Below are positions 34,209 to 43,833 of a stretch of 53,266 bases of DNA, in pieces. The notes beneath the pieces were generated by a model. It saw nothing but the letters and a program-made list of their open reading frames with translations. It had not been told where the DNA came from and searched no databases. The stretch comes from Phycisphaerales bacterium (GTDB lineage: Bacteria > Planctomycetota > Phycisphaerae > Phycisphaerales > SM1A02), in NCBI GenBank assembly GCA_030748455.1, contig JASMLY010000037.1, positions 1-53,266 on the forward strand, in the 5' to 3' direction. The position numbers and the translations under genes are program-made. The number at the start of each line of letters is the position of its first letter. Within the stretch, counting starts at the first letter, position 1.

Positions 34209-35485
34209 ACGTCTTTTGCCCTAACATGAAGTGTTTCATTTCTTGTAAACTCGAGTCGCCTTGTTCCCTGAATAAACTCAGCGAATGGCTGAACTGCTAG
34301 CACTCTCCAACTAGACGTGAGTGTTGAGTTTGGCGGCTGTTCATTTGTTCGTAGTGCCAAACACCAATCGGTGAACGTTGCTCGGTTTGCAAGCAAGTTC
34401 GATGAGAGTTGATTCCCCACGCACCACGCACAGAAAAGAGACCATAAGCCGTCAAGTTCTTGTCTTGTGCTCGCTTCCTTTTCGATCGATTGTGGTTTTC
34501 TTAACTTGATCGGAGTGAGTTCATTTGCATCGCTGATTGCTTGCAAAATATCTCGCCCAAAGTCCTTAGCAATTCTCTTTGGAAAGCCTTTCAGGGTTGC
34601 AAGTTGTTCTGAAGTTTCTACTGGTTTGCGAGCAAGAGAAAGAATGCACTCATCAGGCATAACTGTGCGAGGTGGATCATTGCGTTGCTTAGCGAGTTGA
34701 TCTCGTAGTGTCACGAGTGATTGAATTCTTAACAGTTCTTTTTTTCGAGGAGTTTTATTTTTGCAAATACGTTTCACAGAAGTTTGCAAGTCAAAGCCAA
34801 ATCCATCTGGAGATGTAAGCGATGCACATTCTTCCACTATCCAACTTTCACGGCCTAGCGTTTGTAGTTGTTGTTGCATGTTGTGGTACACAGCAGGGAG
34901 GTACCGAACGTCGTCAGCGGCATACCGTTTTTGCCTATTTGTCAGTGGTCTAGCATCCCACTGCGTAAGAGTGAAATGCCCTCCAACATCGTGCCCTAAG
35001 AGTGAGTCGATCAGTTTGGTGAGGGAGATCGGCCAAGGAATACCGATGAGTCCCGCAGCGAGTTGGGTATCAAAAACAGAGGTGGGTGGGGCACCAAAGA
35101 GCCGCAGAATTGGTTCAAGATCTTGCTTTCCAGCATGGACGATCTTCGTACATTGTGGGTCACAAAGAAGTGCATAGAGTGGTGTGAGATCCTCGATCGC
35201 AAACGGGTCGATGAGTGCCACCATTTCCGTCGTACCTACTTGGATCAGGCAGGTTTTGGAGTAGTAAGAATCCTCACCAATAAACTCAGTATCAAACGCA
35301 AATGTTGCTGCAGATTTAAGCGTATTGCAAACCTCGATGAGTCCACTAGCCGAGTCAATCCAGATGGCTTCTTCAGTTGGGACAAGTGGATTCCCTTGGA
35401 GAACAGGTGTGATTTCTCCGTTCTCGTGGGAATCTTGATGGCTTTGCTTGCGGTAGTTTCGGCGATGTGTTGGTTTTCGACCCAT
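34205..35485 (-). CDS. rnd: Ribonuclease D-like 3'-5' exoribonuclease with HRDC domains
   Basis: A 426-residue DEDD-family exonuclease. The first catalytic motif is FAFDTEFIGEDSYY, the third is the YxxxD motif in KRYAADDVRYLPAVYHNM, with IVHAGKQDLEPIL between. A HRDC-type helical region (LVTLRDQLAKQRNDPPRTVMPDECIL and later) follows, and a C-terminal extension of unknown fold. RNase D trims the 3' ends of tRNA precursors. Length is a little above E. coli RNase D (375 aa). It is first gene of the rnd-PLP-ruvB operon. Confidence 0.93.
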   Translation of the reverse strand: MGRKPTHRRNYRKQSHQDSHENGEITPVLQGNPLVPTEEAIWIDSASGLIEVCNTLKSAATFAFDTEFIGEDSYYSKTCLIQVGTTEMVALIDPFAIEDLTPLYALLCDPQCTKIVHAGKQDLEPILRLFGAPPTSVFDTQLAAGLIGIPWPISLTKLIDSLLGHDVGGHFTLTQWDARPLTNRQKRYAADDVRYLPAVYHNMQQQLQTLGRESWIVEECASLTSPDGFGFDLQTSVKRICKNKTPRKKELLRIQSLVTLRDQLAKQRNDPPRTVMPDECILSLARKPVETSEQLATLKGFPKRIAKDFGRDILQAISDANELTPIKLRKPQSIEKEASTRQELDGLWSLFCAWCVGNQLSSNLLANRATFTDWCLALRTNEQPPNSTLTSSWRVLAVQPFAEFIQGTRRLEFTRNETLHVRAKDV

Positions 35486-35586
35486 CTTTGTGCAGTGTAT
35501 CGCAACCGCGAGGGGTAATGTTACGAACCATCATTTGGAAGAGAAGGTGCGTACCGATGATCGAGGGGATCAATCGGTACAAATTG

Positions 35587-35622
35587 AAACAGGGGAGCAT
35601 CTCTCTTGATGCTCCCCTGTTT
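35587..35622 (-). terminator. Terminator downstream of groEL
   Basis: A 15-pair perfect stem (35587-35601 with 35608-35622) of high GC content (core AGGGGAGCATC) with a six-base loop. It lies about 27 bases after the groEL stop (minus strand); T-rich sequence lies on both sides, stronger on the plus strand. It also separates groEL from rnd. Confidence 0.8.
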
Positions 35623-35648
35623 TCTTATTCTTCATGACATTTGTCGAA

Positions 35649-37277
35649 TCAGAACCCCATGTCATCCATGCCAGCAGCAGCAGCAGGTTTCTTATCTGCG
35701 ATGTCTGTAATCGCGCAGTCAGTGGTCAAGAGAAGTCCACTGATACTTGCTGCATTTTGTAGTGCAACTCGCTCAACTTTCGTGGGCACAATGACACCAA
35801 CTTTGACAAGATCTTCATACACACCGGTGAGTCCGTTAAATCCAAACAAATCATCTTCTGCTTCTTCAACTTTTTGGGCAACGATCGATCCATCAAGTCC
35901 ACAATTCACAGCAATTTGTTTGATTGGAGCAGTCAACGCTCGACTTAGGATATCAATCCCGAGTTTTTCATCGCCTTTTGCTTTCTTTCTAGCATTCACG
36001 AGTGCGCGCTTTGCTCGGATGACCGCAACGCCACCACCTGGCAAAATGCCTTCTTCAACGGCTGCTCGACAAGCGTGGAGTGCATCTTCTACCCGTGCTT
36101 TCTTTTCTTTCATTTCCACTTCTGTCGCAGCACCAACATTAATTTGTGCTACACCACCTGCGAGTTTTGCAAGTCGTTCTTGTAGTTTTTCTGCATCGTA
36201 GTCTGAAGAAGTGTTTTCGATTTGCGCACGGATCTGATCAATTCTGCCTTTAATCTCACTACTCTTGCCTGCGCCTTCGATGATTGTCGTAGCGTCTTTG
36301 TCGATTGAAATTTTCTTTGCTCTGCCAAGGCTTGAAAGTTCAATGGTTTCGATATTGATACCGAGTTCTTCCATGATCGGGTCTGCGCCGGTAAGAATTG
36401 CAATATCTTGGAGCATCGCTTTTCTTCGGTCTCCAAACCCTGGTGCTTTCACTGCAGCAATTTTGAGAACACCACGCAGTTTGTTGACAACAAGGGTTGC
36501 AAGAGCTTCTCCATCAATGTCTTCAGCGATGATGAGTAAGGCTTTTCCACTTTCAGCGACTTTGCCTAGGATCGGTAAAAGATCTTTTGCGGAATTGATC
36601 TTCTTTTCGTGTACGAGAACATAGCAATCTTCAAGCACGGTTTCCATGGTCGTCGTGTCAGTAACGAAGTGCGGGCTTAAGTATCCCTTATCGAATTGCA
36701 TTCCTTCAACAAGTTCTACGTCTGTTTCTAGGCTCTGTCCTTCTTCGACTGTGATCACACCATCTTTTCCAACTTTATCCATTGCTTTGGCAATGATGCG
36801 ACCGATCTCTTCATCTTGGTTTGCAGCACACATACCAACTTGTGCAATCTCGTTCGAATCTTTGACATCGTTCGACATCCGTTGAAGTTCATGTACGATT
36901 GAAGCGACACCTTGGTCGATACCACGTCTCACTTGATTTGCGTGTGCACCCGCTGTGATGTTTTTCAACCCTTCGGTGAAAATTGCTTCGGCATAGACAG
37001 TGGCTGTGGTTGTTCCATCGCCAGCATCTTTTGAGCATTTAGCAGCGACTTCTTTTACCATTTGGGCGCCCATATTTTCCCAGGCATCTTCAAGTTCAAT
37101 TTCTTTTGCTACCGTAACGCCGTCCTTTGTGACGGTTGGGGCACCAAATGATTTTTCTAGGACAACAACTCGGCCTGATGGTCCAAGTGTTGTTTTTACA
37201 GCTTTTGCGAGTTTTTGAATACCATTGAGCATCTGCTCTCGAGCTTCTACGTCAAATGCAATTTGTTTTGCAGTCAT
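35649..37277 (-). CDS. groEL: Chaperonin GroEL
   Basis: A 542-residue chaperonin subunit that with GroES folds proteins in the cytoplasm. Unmistakable segments include [53 protein letters not shown] and the apical [18 protein letters not shown]. The C-terminus is [11 protein letters not shown], a short form of the usual GGM-repeat tail. An AAGGAA ribosome site precedes the ATG. It is preceded, 21 bases away, by a 74-aa unknown gene that separates it from groES. Confidence 0.98.
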   Translation of the reverse strand: MTAKQIAFDVEAREQMLNGIQKLAKAVKTTLGPSGRVVVLEKSFGAPTVTKDGVTVAKEIELEDAWENMGAQMVKEVAAKCSKDAGDGTTTATVYAEAIFTEGLKNITAGAHANQVRRGIDQGVASIVHELQRMSNDVKDSNEIAQVGMCAANQDEEIGRIIAKAMDKVGKDGVITVEEGQSLETDVELVEGMQFDKGYLSPHFVTDTTTMETVLEDCYVLVHEKKINSAKDLLPILGKVAESGKALLIIAEDIDGEALATLVVNKLRGVLKIAAVKAPGFGDRRKAMLQDIAILTGADPIMEELGINIETIELSSLGRAKKISIDKDATTIIEGAGKSSEIKGRIDQIRAQIENTSSDYDAEKLQERLAKLAGGVAQINVGAATEVEMKEKKARVEDALHACRAAVEEGILPGGGVAVIRAKRALVNARKKAKGDEKLGIDILSRALTAPIKQIAVNCGLDGSIVAQKVEEAEDDLFGFNGLTGVYEDLVKVGVIVPTKVERVALQNAASISGLLLTTDCAITDIADKKPAAAAGMDDMGF

Positions 37278-37298
37278 GTTTGTGATTCCTTCTTTTTG

Positions 37299-37523
37299 TT
37301 ATGCGTCCGTTCGAGCTTGCCATGCTGCAGAGACATGGGTGCTGTCGATCCAGATTTTGTTTGCGCGTGTTTTGATTTGTATACCTTGGGAACTTGAAAG
37401 TTCTATCACTTGCTCTACATCGCGAATTTCTAGGGGAGAATCCTCACCCCACAAAATAATAGAGAGTTCTTTATCAGTGCCGATCATGTCTGTCAAACAC
37501 TCGATAAGTGGTCCGCGTTCCAT
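37299..37523 (-). CDS. Unknown 74-aa protein between groES and groEL
   Basis: A 74-residue acidic protein that I do not recognise. The ATG at 37523 has an ideal ribosome site AAGGAG six bases upstream; an earlier frame to 37559 would overlap groES and is unlikely. It lies 10 bases after groES and 21 bases before groEL, so it is almost surely translated from the same message. Its pattern (helix, then strands LSIILWGE, VIELSSSQGIQIKT and KIWIDSTHV) suggests a small beta-barrel of the Sm or SH3 type after one helix. Its position suggests a chaperonin-linked role, but no function is known. Confidence 0.65.
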   Translation of the reverse strand: MERGPLIECLTDMIGTDKELSIILWGEDSPLEIRDVEQVIELSSSQGIQIKTRANKIWIDSTHVSAAWQARTDA

Positions 37524-37533
37524 AGGAGACTCC

Positions 37534-37824
37534 TTAGTCAATGATGCCGAGAATATCATCTTCAGTCATGATGATGTATTCGTTGCCATCAATTTTAATC
37601 TCTGTTCCTGCGTAAGAGGTAAAGATCACTTTGTCACCCTTACACACTGTGAAGGGAATTCTCGCTCCACTGTCATTGTTGAGTCTGCCATCACCAATTG
37701 CAATGACTGTCCCTTCTTTTGGTTTATCAGTTGCTGATTCAGGGAGATAGATTCCGCTATCAGTTTGAGTTTGAGCTTCTGCTCGTTGTACAAGTAGTTT
37801 GTCACCGAGTGGTTTTACGTTCAT
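37534..37824 (-). CDS. groES: Co-chaperonin GroES
   Basis: A 96-residue co-chaperonin. N-terminal VKPLGDKLLVQRAEAQTQTD, the mobile loop with GIYLPESATDKPKEG and the C-terminal YAGTEIKIDGNEYIIMTEDDIL match GroES. The AGGAG ribosome site is about eight bases before the ATG. No CIRCE repeat (TTAGCACTC-N9-GAGTGCTAA) was found upstream, so regulation differs from HrcA-controlled operons. A hairpin GCCTTCAT/ATGAAGGC (37876-37896) covers the stop of the upstream receiver gene, 62 bases away. Confidence 0.97.
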   Translation of the reverse strand: MNVKPLGDKLLVQRAEAQTQTDSGIYLPESATDKPKEGTVIAIGDGRLNNDSGARIPFTVCKGDKVIFTSYAGTEIKIDGNEYIIMTEDDILGIID

Positions 37825-37886
37825 TGTTGGAACTCCTGTTTCTCTCTACGACATGTAAGTCGCGGTATTCGTACTGCCTTCATTCT

Positions 37887-38423
37887 TTATGAAGGCCATT
37901 CATTTCGATAGTAGCGTCGCAACACGCGTCGCAATGCATCTAGGATGGTTTCAAGCCTCGCAGGGCGGTCAACCACGGTAAAGGCTCCTTCTTGCAGAGA
38001 GCGTGCCAAACTTCGAGCTGAGGCTTTTCGAGTTGCTTGGCGAGGTCGAAGGACGATTGTAGGGGGGGGTGAATCAAGCCTCCGAAGCAGTTGCAGGATT
38101 CGATCCCCAGATGGGGTTCCTTTGGAGCAACTTGCTCGTAGAGGGAGGGAAAGATCAACAAGGGCGATGTGAATACGGGTCTTTTCAATCAATTTTGTCG
38201 CTTCTTCCCCACTATTTGCCATTAAAGTGCGAATTCCCATCGGTTCGAGTAGGCTAGGTAACTGCATCACGGTCGTGTCTTCACGCCACCCACCTTGTGT
38301 AATCAAGAGATTGAGGCGGTTACTCGGCGCCTGCTGTTCACCTGTTGCAATAGTTCGATCGGCTCGCATGGATGTATATGAGGAGCAATATTCGTGCCGT
38401 TTTGGGTTGGTTTCCGCTGTCAC
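37887..38423 (-). CDS. Degenerate receiver-domain (REC-like) protein
   Basis: A 178-residue protein with the core of a response-regulator receiver: NLLITQGG at the position of strand 1, MGIRTLMANSGEEATKLIEK, the phospho-acceptor-like Asp in IALVDLSLP, and the strand-5 motif VVDRPAR. The usual acidic pair after strand 1 is missing and the conserved Lys of strand 5 is Arg, so it may not be phosphorylated normally. No output domain is present. It is upstream of groES on the same strand (62 bases), so it may be co-transcribed with the chaperonin genes. GTG at 38423 has an AAGG close by; an ATG at 38369 is the alternative start. Confidence 0.6.
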   Translation of the reverse strand: MTAETNPKRHEYCSSYTSMRADRTIATGEQQAPSNRLNLLITQGGWREDTTVMQLPSLLEPMGIRTLMANSGEEATKLIEKTRIHIALVDLSLPLRASCSKGTPSGDRILQLLRRLDSPPPTIVLRPRQATRKASARSLARSLQEGAFTVVDRPARLETILDALRRVLRRYYRNEWPS

Positions 38424-38472
38424 AGACCTTCATTTTTACGGTTTCGTCTGCCGTCTTGGCAGGGGGATTGCC

Positions 38473-38499
38473 TGTTATGATTGCCACTCCAAACAGGAG
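38473..38499 (+). promoter_or_regulatory. Extended -10 promoter and ribosome site of asnS
   Basis: TGTTATGAT (38473-38481) is an extended -10 element. It is followed at 38495-38499 by AGGAG, eight bases before the asnS ATG (38508). The extended motif explains the lack of a -35 at normal spacing. Confidence 0.5.
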
Positions 38500-38507
38500 T
38501 ACTAACA

Positions 38508-39938
38508 ATGGCATTTGACCTTGGAACGACAACCCTACGTGATATCCTTCTTTCAGCAGATTCTGCTCATTTGATTGGCACCACTGTTTCTGTGAGTGGG
38601 TGGGTGCGATCCCGTCGAGATTCGAAGGCTGGGCTTTCCTTTATTCAACTTTCAGATGGAACTTGTTTCGATTTATTACAAATTGTTGCGCCTGCAGATT
38701 TAGACAATTATGAATCTGAAGTGCAACAACTTACGACAGGGGCATCGATTGTTGCAAAGGGTGAACTTGTGGAATCACAGGGCAAGGGTCAGTCAATTGA
38801 AATGCAAGCGAGCGAGATTCGCGTCGTTGGATTCGTTGAAGATCCAGACACATATCCTGTTTCTGCAAAGCGTCACACATTTGAATATTTACGAACCGTT
38901 TCTCATCTTCGCCAACGAACAAACACCTTCGCTGCGATTGCACGAGTGCGAGACTGTTTGTCACAAGCAGTGCACAGATATTTTTCTACAAACCAATTTC
39001 TTTGGGTGCATACACCAATCATTACTGCAAGTGATTGTGAAGGCGCAGGTGAGATGTTTCGAGTTTCTACACTCGACCAGATGAACATCCCAAAAGATGA
39101 AGTGGGTGAGATTGATTACGACAAAGATTTTTTCGGGAAAGAATCTTTTTTAACGGTTTCTGGCCAAATCAATGTTGAGTCATATGCGTGCGCTTTGAGC
39201 AGAGTGTACACATTTGGACCGACGTTTCGTGCAGAAAATTCCAATACTTCACGGCACCTCTCCGAATTTTGGATGATCGAACCAGAGATTGCTTTCGCTG
39301 ATTTGAATGATGACGCTGACCTCGCGGAGGACTTCTTGAAGGCAATCTTTACAGATTTGTTACAACAACGTGAAGATGACATGGCATTCTTTCAACAACG
39401 CATTGACAAAGGGTGTATTGAACGACTCGAGTCGTTTGTTTCAGCGAGTTTCGAACGAATGGAATATACCGATGCAATTACAGCGTTGAAAAAAGCACAA
39501 GATGGGGGAAAGAAGTTTGACTTTCATGTTGAGTGGGGTTGTGATTTACAATCCGAACATGAACGGTGGTTAACCGAAGAACATGTTGGTCGTCCCGTCG
39601 TGTTGATGAATTATCCAAAAGAGATCAAAGCGTTTTACATGCGTCTCAATGATGATGAAAAAACTGTCGCAGCCATGGATGTACTTGCCCCTGGAATTGG
39701 TGAGATCATTGGGGGCTCGCAGCGTGAAGAACGACTTGATGTTCTCGATCGGCGGATAGAAGAATGTGGACTCGATTTGGAACCATACTGGTGGTACCGC
39801 GATTTACGGAAATATGGAACTGTCCCGCACGCTGGATTTGGCCTTGGTTTTGAACGGACGATTTTGTACGCAACTGGAATGACGAACATTCGCGACGTTA
39901 TTCCATTTCCACGGGCTCCCCGATCCTGCGATTTCTAG
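38508..39938 (+). CDS. asnS: Asparaginyl-tRNA synthetase
   Basis: A 476-residue class IIb aminoacyl-tRNA synthetase that charges tRNA-Asn. It has the N-terminal OB-fold anticodon domain ([23 protein letters not shown]), class II motif 1 region with [21 protein letters not shown], motif 2 [26 protein letters not shown], and motif 3 near [15 protein letters not shown]. The ATG at 38508 is supported by AGGAG, eight bases upstream. Direct charging by AsnRS means that this organism need not rely on GatCAB for Asn-tRNA. It is divergent from the REC-like gene. Confidence 0.97.
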   Translation: MAFDLGTTTLRDILLSADSAHLIGTTVSVSGWVRSRRDSKAGLSFIQLSDGTCFDLLQIVAPADLDNYESEVQQLTTGASIVAKGELVESQGKGQSIEMQASEIRVVGFVEDPDTYPVSAKRHTFEYLRTVSHLRQRTNTFAAIARVRDCLSQAVHRYFSTNQFLWVHTPIITASDCEGAGEMFRVSTLDQMNIPKDEVGEIDYDKDFFGKESFLTVSGQINVESYACALSRVYTFGPTFRAENSNTSRHLSEFWMIEPEIAFADLNDDADLAEDFLKAIFTDLLQQREDDMAFFQQRIDKGCIERLESFVSASFERMEYTDAITALKKAQDGGKKFDFHVEWGCDLQSEHERWLTEEHVGRPVVLMNYPKEIKAFYMRLNDDEKTVAAMDVLAPGIGEIIGGSQREERLDVLDRRIEECGLDLEPYWWYRDLRKYGTVPHAGFGLGFERTILYATGMTNIRDVIPFPRAPRSCDF

Positions 39939-40242
39939 GCCTCTTCTCGTTGTTTGGAAACAGCCACTTGTCCTCGGCAGATCCCTTTTGGCTTTAAACG
40001 GAACAGTCAATTTGTAACCCCTTGCCATAAAAAACGTTACAAGTGCTGCTTTTCGGTTTTTAACCGTGACAGCCACGTTGCAAATTGTGGATTTTTCTGC
40101 CCGATAATGGGGTATAACTTGCTGAAAATACGCAATTTTCCCGCAAATTCTGCATATTTGGAAACTAATACTCGATTTCACCCGAATGAGTTTGTACAGT
40201 TCTTTTGAGCGATACTCACAGTATTTAGATGGAGAAGATTTG
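39939..40242. other. 304-base gap between asnS and the subtilase gene
   Basis: No ORF or RNA gene was recognised. There is a TTGTAAC/GTTACAA pair (40012-40018 with 40036-40042) and a small CGGTT-TTT-AACCG hairpin (40054-40066), which may end the asnS transcript. AT-rich sequence with GATAAT and TATAAC hexamers around 40104-40120 may hold the promoter for the subtilase gene. Its ribosome site, GGAG, lies about eight bases before 40243. Confidence 0.3.
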
Positions 40243-43200
40243 ATGATCCAACGTTGTAAAGCCCTTGTCGGTGCCCTATGTTTGTTTGTAGCAGGCGCGA
40301 GCCTTTTTGCTGACCAAAGCGTACCTGAAACAGAATATTCACTGACATTGGGGGCACATACATTTGACCCACTCGAACAGATGGATCCAATGCCACTCAC
40401 GTGGGGCTATGCGTCCCAAACTCTAGAGGATCTCAGACTTGTCCAATTTGATGGTCCAATTCAAGAATCTTGGATCAATGATATGCACGCTTCCGGTCTT
40501 ATTCCCGTGCAGTACATTCACCCGTACACGTACATTACTTGGGCAAAAGCCGATGGTCGTGATCGTATGTTGGAACATGCAAATGTTCGATGGTCAGGTG
40601 ATTTTGTGAACGGGTATAAAGTTCTCCCGAAGTGGAGAAGTTTATCAAGCGATCCGATTGAAGCGAGAGTGATGGTCTACTCGGGTGCAGAAACAGAAAC
40701 AGTTCTTCTTGAGCTTGCAACCGTAGGTGCGACACGCATCGAACATCGTCAAGTTGATCAACGATTTACAGTCGTTTCTTTTGTTGCTCCTGGGAGCGCG
40801 TTCCTTGATATTTCAAAAATTCAAGGTGTCTTTACTGTTCAACCCAAACCAACTGATGGCGGCTTGCGAAGTGAAATGAGTAATCAGGTGAACGCGGGGA
40901 ATGTTGATTCTGGGAATATGGCGTTCCCCGGATATCGAGATTGGCTTTATTCAATCGGGCTTTCAGGAGAAGGTGTGACAATTGCAATTGTCGATGGTGG
41001 TTCAGATGAAACGCATCCAGATCTTGACGGGCAGTTTCTCAATTGCTCTGGGCAAAGTTGTGGTGGATCCCAAGAAAGTTATCACGGCACACATACTGCA
41101 GGGATCGTCGGTGCGCACGGTGGATCTGAGAGTACTGATCAATATGGTTTTTTGCAGGGTCAAGGCGTAGCTCCAGGCGCTTCACTTATTGAGCAACTGT
41201 ATTCGCCAACGTATCAACAAACAGGTGGCATGACACTACTCATGACTGAGTCCTATCGAAACGGGGCGATCGCATCAAGCAACAGTTGGGGACCTTCTGG
41301 TTCTCCTCAAGGGTACGATATCGACACACTGGAAGTAGATGTAGCGATTCGCGATGCTGAACCAGACGAAGCAGGAAACCAACAGTTTTCTTACGTCTTG
41401 GCTATTATGAATGGCAACGGTGGAACCTCTTCACAAGGTTCACCTGATGAAGCCAAAAATATTTTTACAATTGGTTCGACCAACATGAGAACGGGTAGTG
41501 GTTCTCAAGATCCTGAAATAAATGACGTGTCAAGCAACTCTGCGCACGGGCCTTGCCTCGATGGTCGAACAATCCCTCACATGGTGGCTCCTGGGTGCCA
41601 AGTGTTGTCGACAACGCCTCTGGGTCAATACGAACTTATGTGCGGCACAAGCATGGCTTGTCCACAAGTTGCTGGTGGAATTGCACTGTTCGTTGAACAA
41701 TACAAAAATGCGTTTGGGGAAGAACCAACTCCTGCTTTGATCAAGGCAGCTTTTACTGCTGCAGCGAAAGATTTGTCAGGTAACCAAGACGCAGATGGAG
41801 GAACACTTGGCCACCCATTCGATTCAAAACAGGGGTGGGGTAGAATGGACCTCCCTTCCGTTCTCGCCAACGCCGAGGGATCGGTTCGGTATTACGATGC
41901 ACCTGTTGTACTTGAAGCAACAGGGGATCAATGGTCAACAACAGTTGGCCCTGTGGATCCGACCAAACCAATGAAAATTATGTTGGTGTGGACAGATGCG
42001 CTTGGACACGGTCTTGGCGGAAGTACGCCTGCTTGGAACAATGACCTTGATCTTGAAGTTTCAACGGGGTTGAGTGTGTACAAGGGGAACAATTTTGGTT
42101 CTCAAGGTTGGTCGACGGCTGGCGGATCAAGCGATGCGATGAATAACACTGAAGGTGTGTTTCTTGGGCCTACTGCTCCAAGTCAAGCAACGATCACAGT
42201 CAAGGCTGCGAATTTGAATTCAGATGGCATTCCAAATGAAGGTGATGGTATAGATCAGGATTTCTCTGTTGTTTGTTACAACTGTGCAGCAGAACCAGAC
42301 TTTTCAATTTCTGTCATTCCTGAGTCACAGTCAATCTGCGCTCCAGGTGAAGTTGCGTATTCCATCCAAGTTGGTCAATTGATGGGGTATGAACTCCCTG
42401 TAACATTATCAGCTGAATCCGCCTCAGGGATCGATGCGGCGTTTTCTGAAACTACTGTTACACCACCTGCAACAGTAACCATGTCAGTGACTGTTGACAA
42501 CACTGTTGGAGATGGTGTTCACACGTTGGCAATTCTTGGATCTTCTACTGACGGAACAACGCACGAAACAACTGCTTCCTTGGGTGTGTCAGGCGCTATT
42601 CCTCCACAAGTTGTGTTAACGCAACCGTCAAACGGTGCCTCAGATGTTTCAATTGCTCCAACGTTCCATTGGGAAGCTGGACAAGGTGTTAATCTTTGGA
42701 GGATTCAAGTTTCAACGACCAATTCCACAGGCGGAATTGTTCACGACGCTTCGAATATTGATATTCCTTCTTACGCACTACCAATCATGCTTGATTCAAA
42801 CTCCACGTATTATTGGCGAGTTCTGGGGTCAAACAATTGTGGTGATGGTGACTGGTCAGCGTGGTGGTCGTTTATGACAACCGATGTACTGACGGTTCTT
42901 CTCGTCGATGATGATGACAACAGCCCAGACGTACGCTCCTACTATGAAGATTTGGTAACAAATGCAGGTCTATATTACGAAGTGTTTGATACACAAAACT
43001 CAAACAATGAACCTGATGTAAGTACGTTACAGGGGTATCCACTTGTAATTTGGTTTACAGGTGACGAGTGGGGAGGGTTTGCAGGCCCAGGTTCTGCAGG
43101 TGAAGCAGCACTTACATCATATATAGATGGTGGAGGTCACCTTCTTCTTTCAAGCCAAGATTATCTTTATGACAACCAGTTGACAGATTTTGGCAGTACG

Positions 43201-43671
43201 TACTTAGGAATTGCAGAGTACACAAGTGATGTGTATCAAACGACAGTAACAGGCGCTGGTGAACTCTTTGGTGATTTTGGCACAGCGGCACTAACGAATT
43301 TGTTCTCTAACTGGACTGATTATGTGTACCCAACAGCTGAGGCGGAAGTTGCCTTTATCGGTGACCAAGGTGAAGCGGGGATTCATCTTGATGCAGCGAG
43401 TGGTGGTGGGGCTATTTTCCTCGGTTTCCCAATTGAATTCATGAGTACATCGGATCAAGGAAACTTGATGCAAACGGTTCTCGACTGGATTTCTGATGGC
43501 TCTGAACCATGTACAAGTGACTGCAACGGGGATGGTTTGGTCAACGTTGCTGACATTCTCGCAATCATTGATGCGTGGGGATCAGAGGACGGATGTGACA
43601 CAAATGGAGATGGATTGACGAATGTCGTCGATTTACTCGATGTTGTAGGCTCTTGGGGAGCATGCCCGTAA
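40243..43671 (+). CDS. Secreted S8 (subtilisin-like) serine protease with dockerin-like C-terminus
   Basis: A 1142-residue secreted protease. A signal peptide (about residues 1-23, ending GASLFADQ) is followed by a proregion, then the S8 catalytic domain with Asp251 in IAIVDGGSDETHPDLDG, His281 in SYHGTHTAGIVG and Ser470 in CGTSMACPQVAGG. A P-proprotein-like or beta-sandwich region (after AVDW-like VLANAEGS), a fibronectin-like part around TFHWEAGQGVNLWRIQVS, and a TALLVDDDDNSPDVRSYYEDL domain follow. The C-terminus has two Ca-binding repeats (CNGDGLVNVADILAIIDAWG and CDTNGDGLTNVVDLLDVVG) ending SWGACP, like dockerin type I. ATG 40243 is chosen because GGAG lies before it and the signal peptide begins there. 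Confidence 0.92.
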   Translation: MIQRCKALVGALCLFVAGASLFADQSVPETEYSLTLGAHTFDPLEQMDPMPLTWGYASQTLEDLRLVQFDGPIQESWINDMHASGLIPVQYIHPYTYITWAKADGRDRMLEHANVRWSGDFVNGYKVLPKWRSLSSDPIEARVMVYSGAETETVLLELATVGATRIEHRQVDQRFTVVSFVAPGSAFLDISKIQGVFTVQPKPTDGGLRSEMSNQVNAGNVDSGNMAFPGYRDWLYSIGLSGEGVTIAIVDGGSDETHPDLDGQFLNCSGQSCGGSQESYHGTHTAGIVGAHGGSESTDQYGFLQGQGVAPGASLIEQLYSPTYQQTGGMTLLMTESYRNGAIASSNSWGPSGSPQGYDIDTLEVDVAIRDAEPDEAGNQQFSYVLAIMNGNGGTSSQGSPDEAKNIFTIGSTNMRTGSGSQDPEINDVSSNSAHGPCLDGRTIPHMVAPGCQVLSTTPLGQYELMCGTSMACPQVAGGIALFVEQYKNAFGEEPTPALIKAAFTAAAKDLSGNQDADGGTLGHPFDSKQGWGRMDLPSVLANAEGSVRYYDAPVVLEATGDQWSTTVGPVDPTKPMKIMLVWTDALGHGLGGSTPAWNNDLDLEVSTGLSVYKGNNFGSQGWSTAGGSSDAMNNTEGVFLGPTAPSQATITVKAANLNSDGIPNEGDGIDQDFSVVCYNCAAEPDFSISVIPESQSICAPGEVAYSIQVGQLMGYELPVTLSAESASGIDAAFSETTVTPPATVTMSVTVDNTVGDGVHTLAILGSSTDGTTHETTASLGVSGAIPPQVVLTQPSNGASDVSIAPTFHWEAGQGVNLWRIQVSTTNSTGGIVHDASNIDIPSYALPIMLDSNSTYYWRVLGSNNCGDGDWSAWWSFMTTDVLTVLLVDDDDNSPDVRSYYEDLVTNAGLYYEVFDTQNSNNEPDVSTLQGYPLVIWFTGDEWGGFAGPGSAGEAALTSYIDGGGHLLLSSQDYLYDNQLTDFGSTYLGIAEYTSDVYQTTVTGAGELFGDFGTAALTNLFSNWTDYVYPTAEAEVAFIGDQGEAGIHLDAASGGGAIFLGFPIEFMSTSDQGNLMQTVLDWISDGSEPCTSDCNGDGLVNVADILAIIDAWGSEDGCDTNGDGLTNVVDLLDVVGSWGACP

Positions 43672-43721
43672 GTCCGAAAAAAGCGAGTCTTCAGCGGTCA
43701 ATACTGCACAATATTGCGAAT

Positions 43722-43747
43722 AACACCCTCGGATTACCGAGGGTGTT
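43722..43747 (+). terminator. Hairpin after the subtilase gene
   Basis: An 11-pair perfect stem AACACCCTCGG (43722-43732) with CCGAGGGTGTT (43737-43747) and an ATTA loop, 51 bases after the subtilase stop. It lacks a T-run, so it may be a protein-dependent terminator or a 3' stabilising hairpin. Confidence 0.5.
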
Positions 43748-43833
43748 GTCGTCCGATATCGCGACTTTCTCTTGATGTTTGACATTTGTCGAGCGCAGAA
43801 GCAGTGATGCACGATTATCAAACTGTCGACGGT

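Noticed and set aside
36265..36624. Long open frames opposite groEL and other conserved genes
   Set aside because: They are antisense shadows of well-supported genes, with no family features or ribosome sites.
37825..37886. CIRCE element at groES
   Set aside because: No TTAGCACTC-N9-GAGTGCTAA or close variant is present in the gap or at the end of the receiver gene.
43779..43808. Promoter TTGACA with -10 at 17 bases for the structured leader
   Set aside because: TTGACA at 43779 is good, but the sequence at the -10 position (CAGTGA or AGTGAT) is poor, so I did not annotate it.
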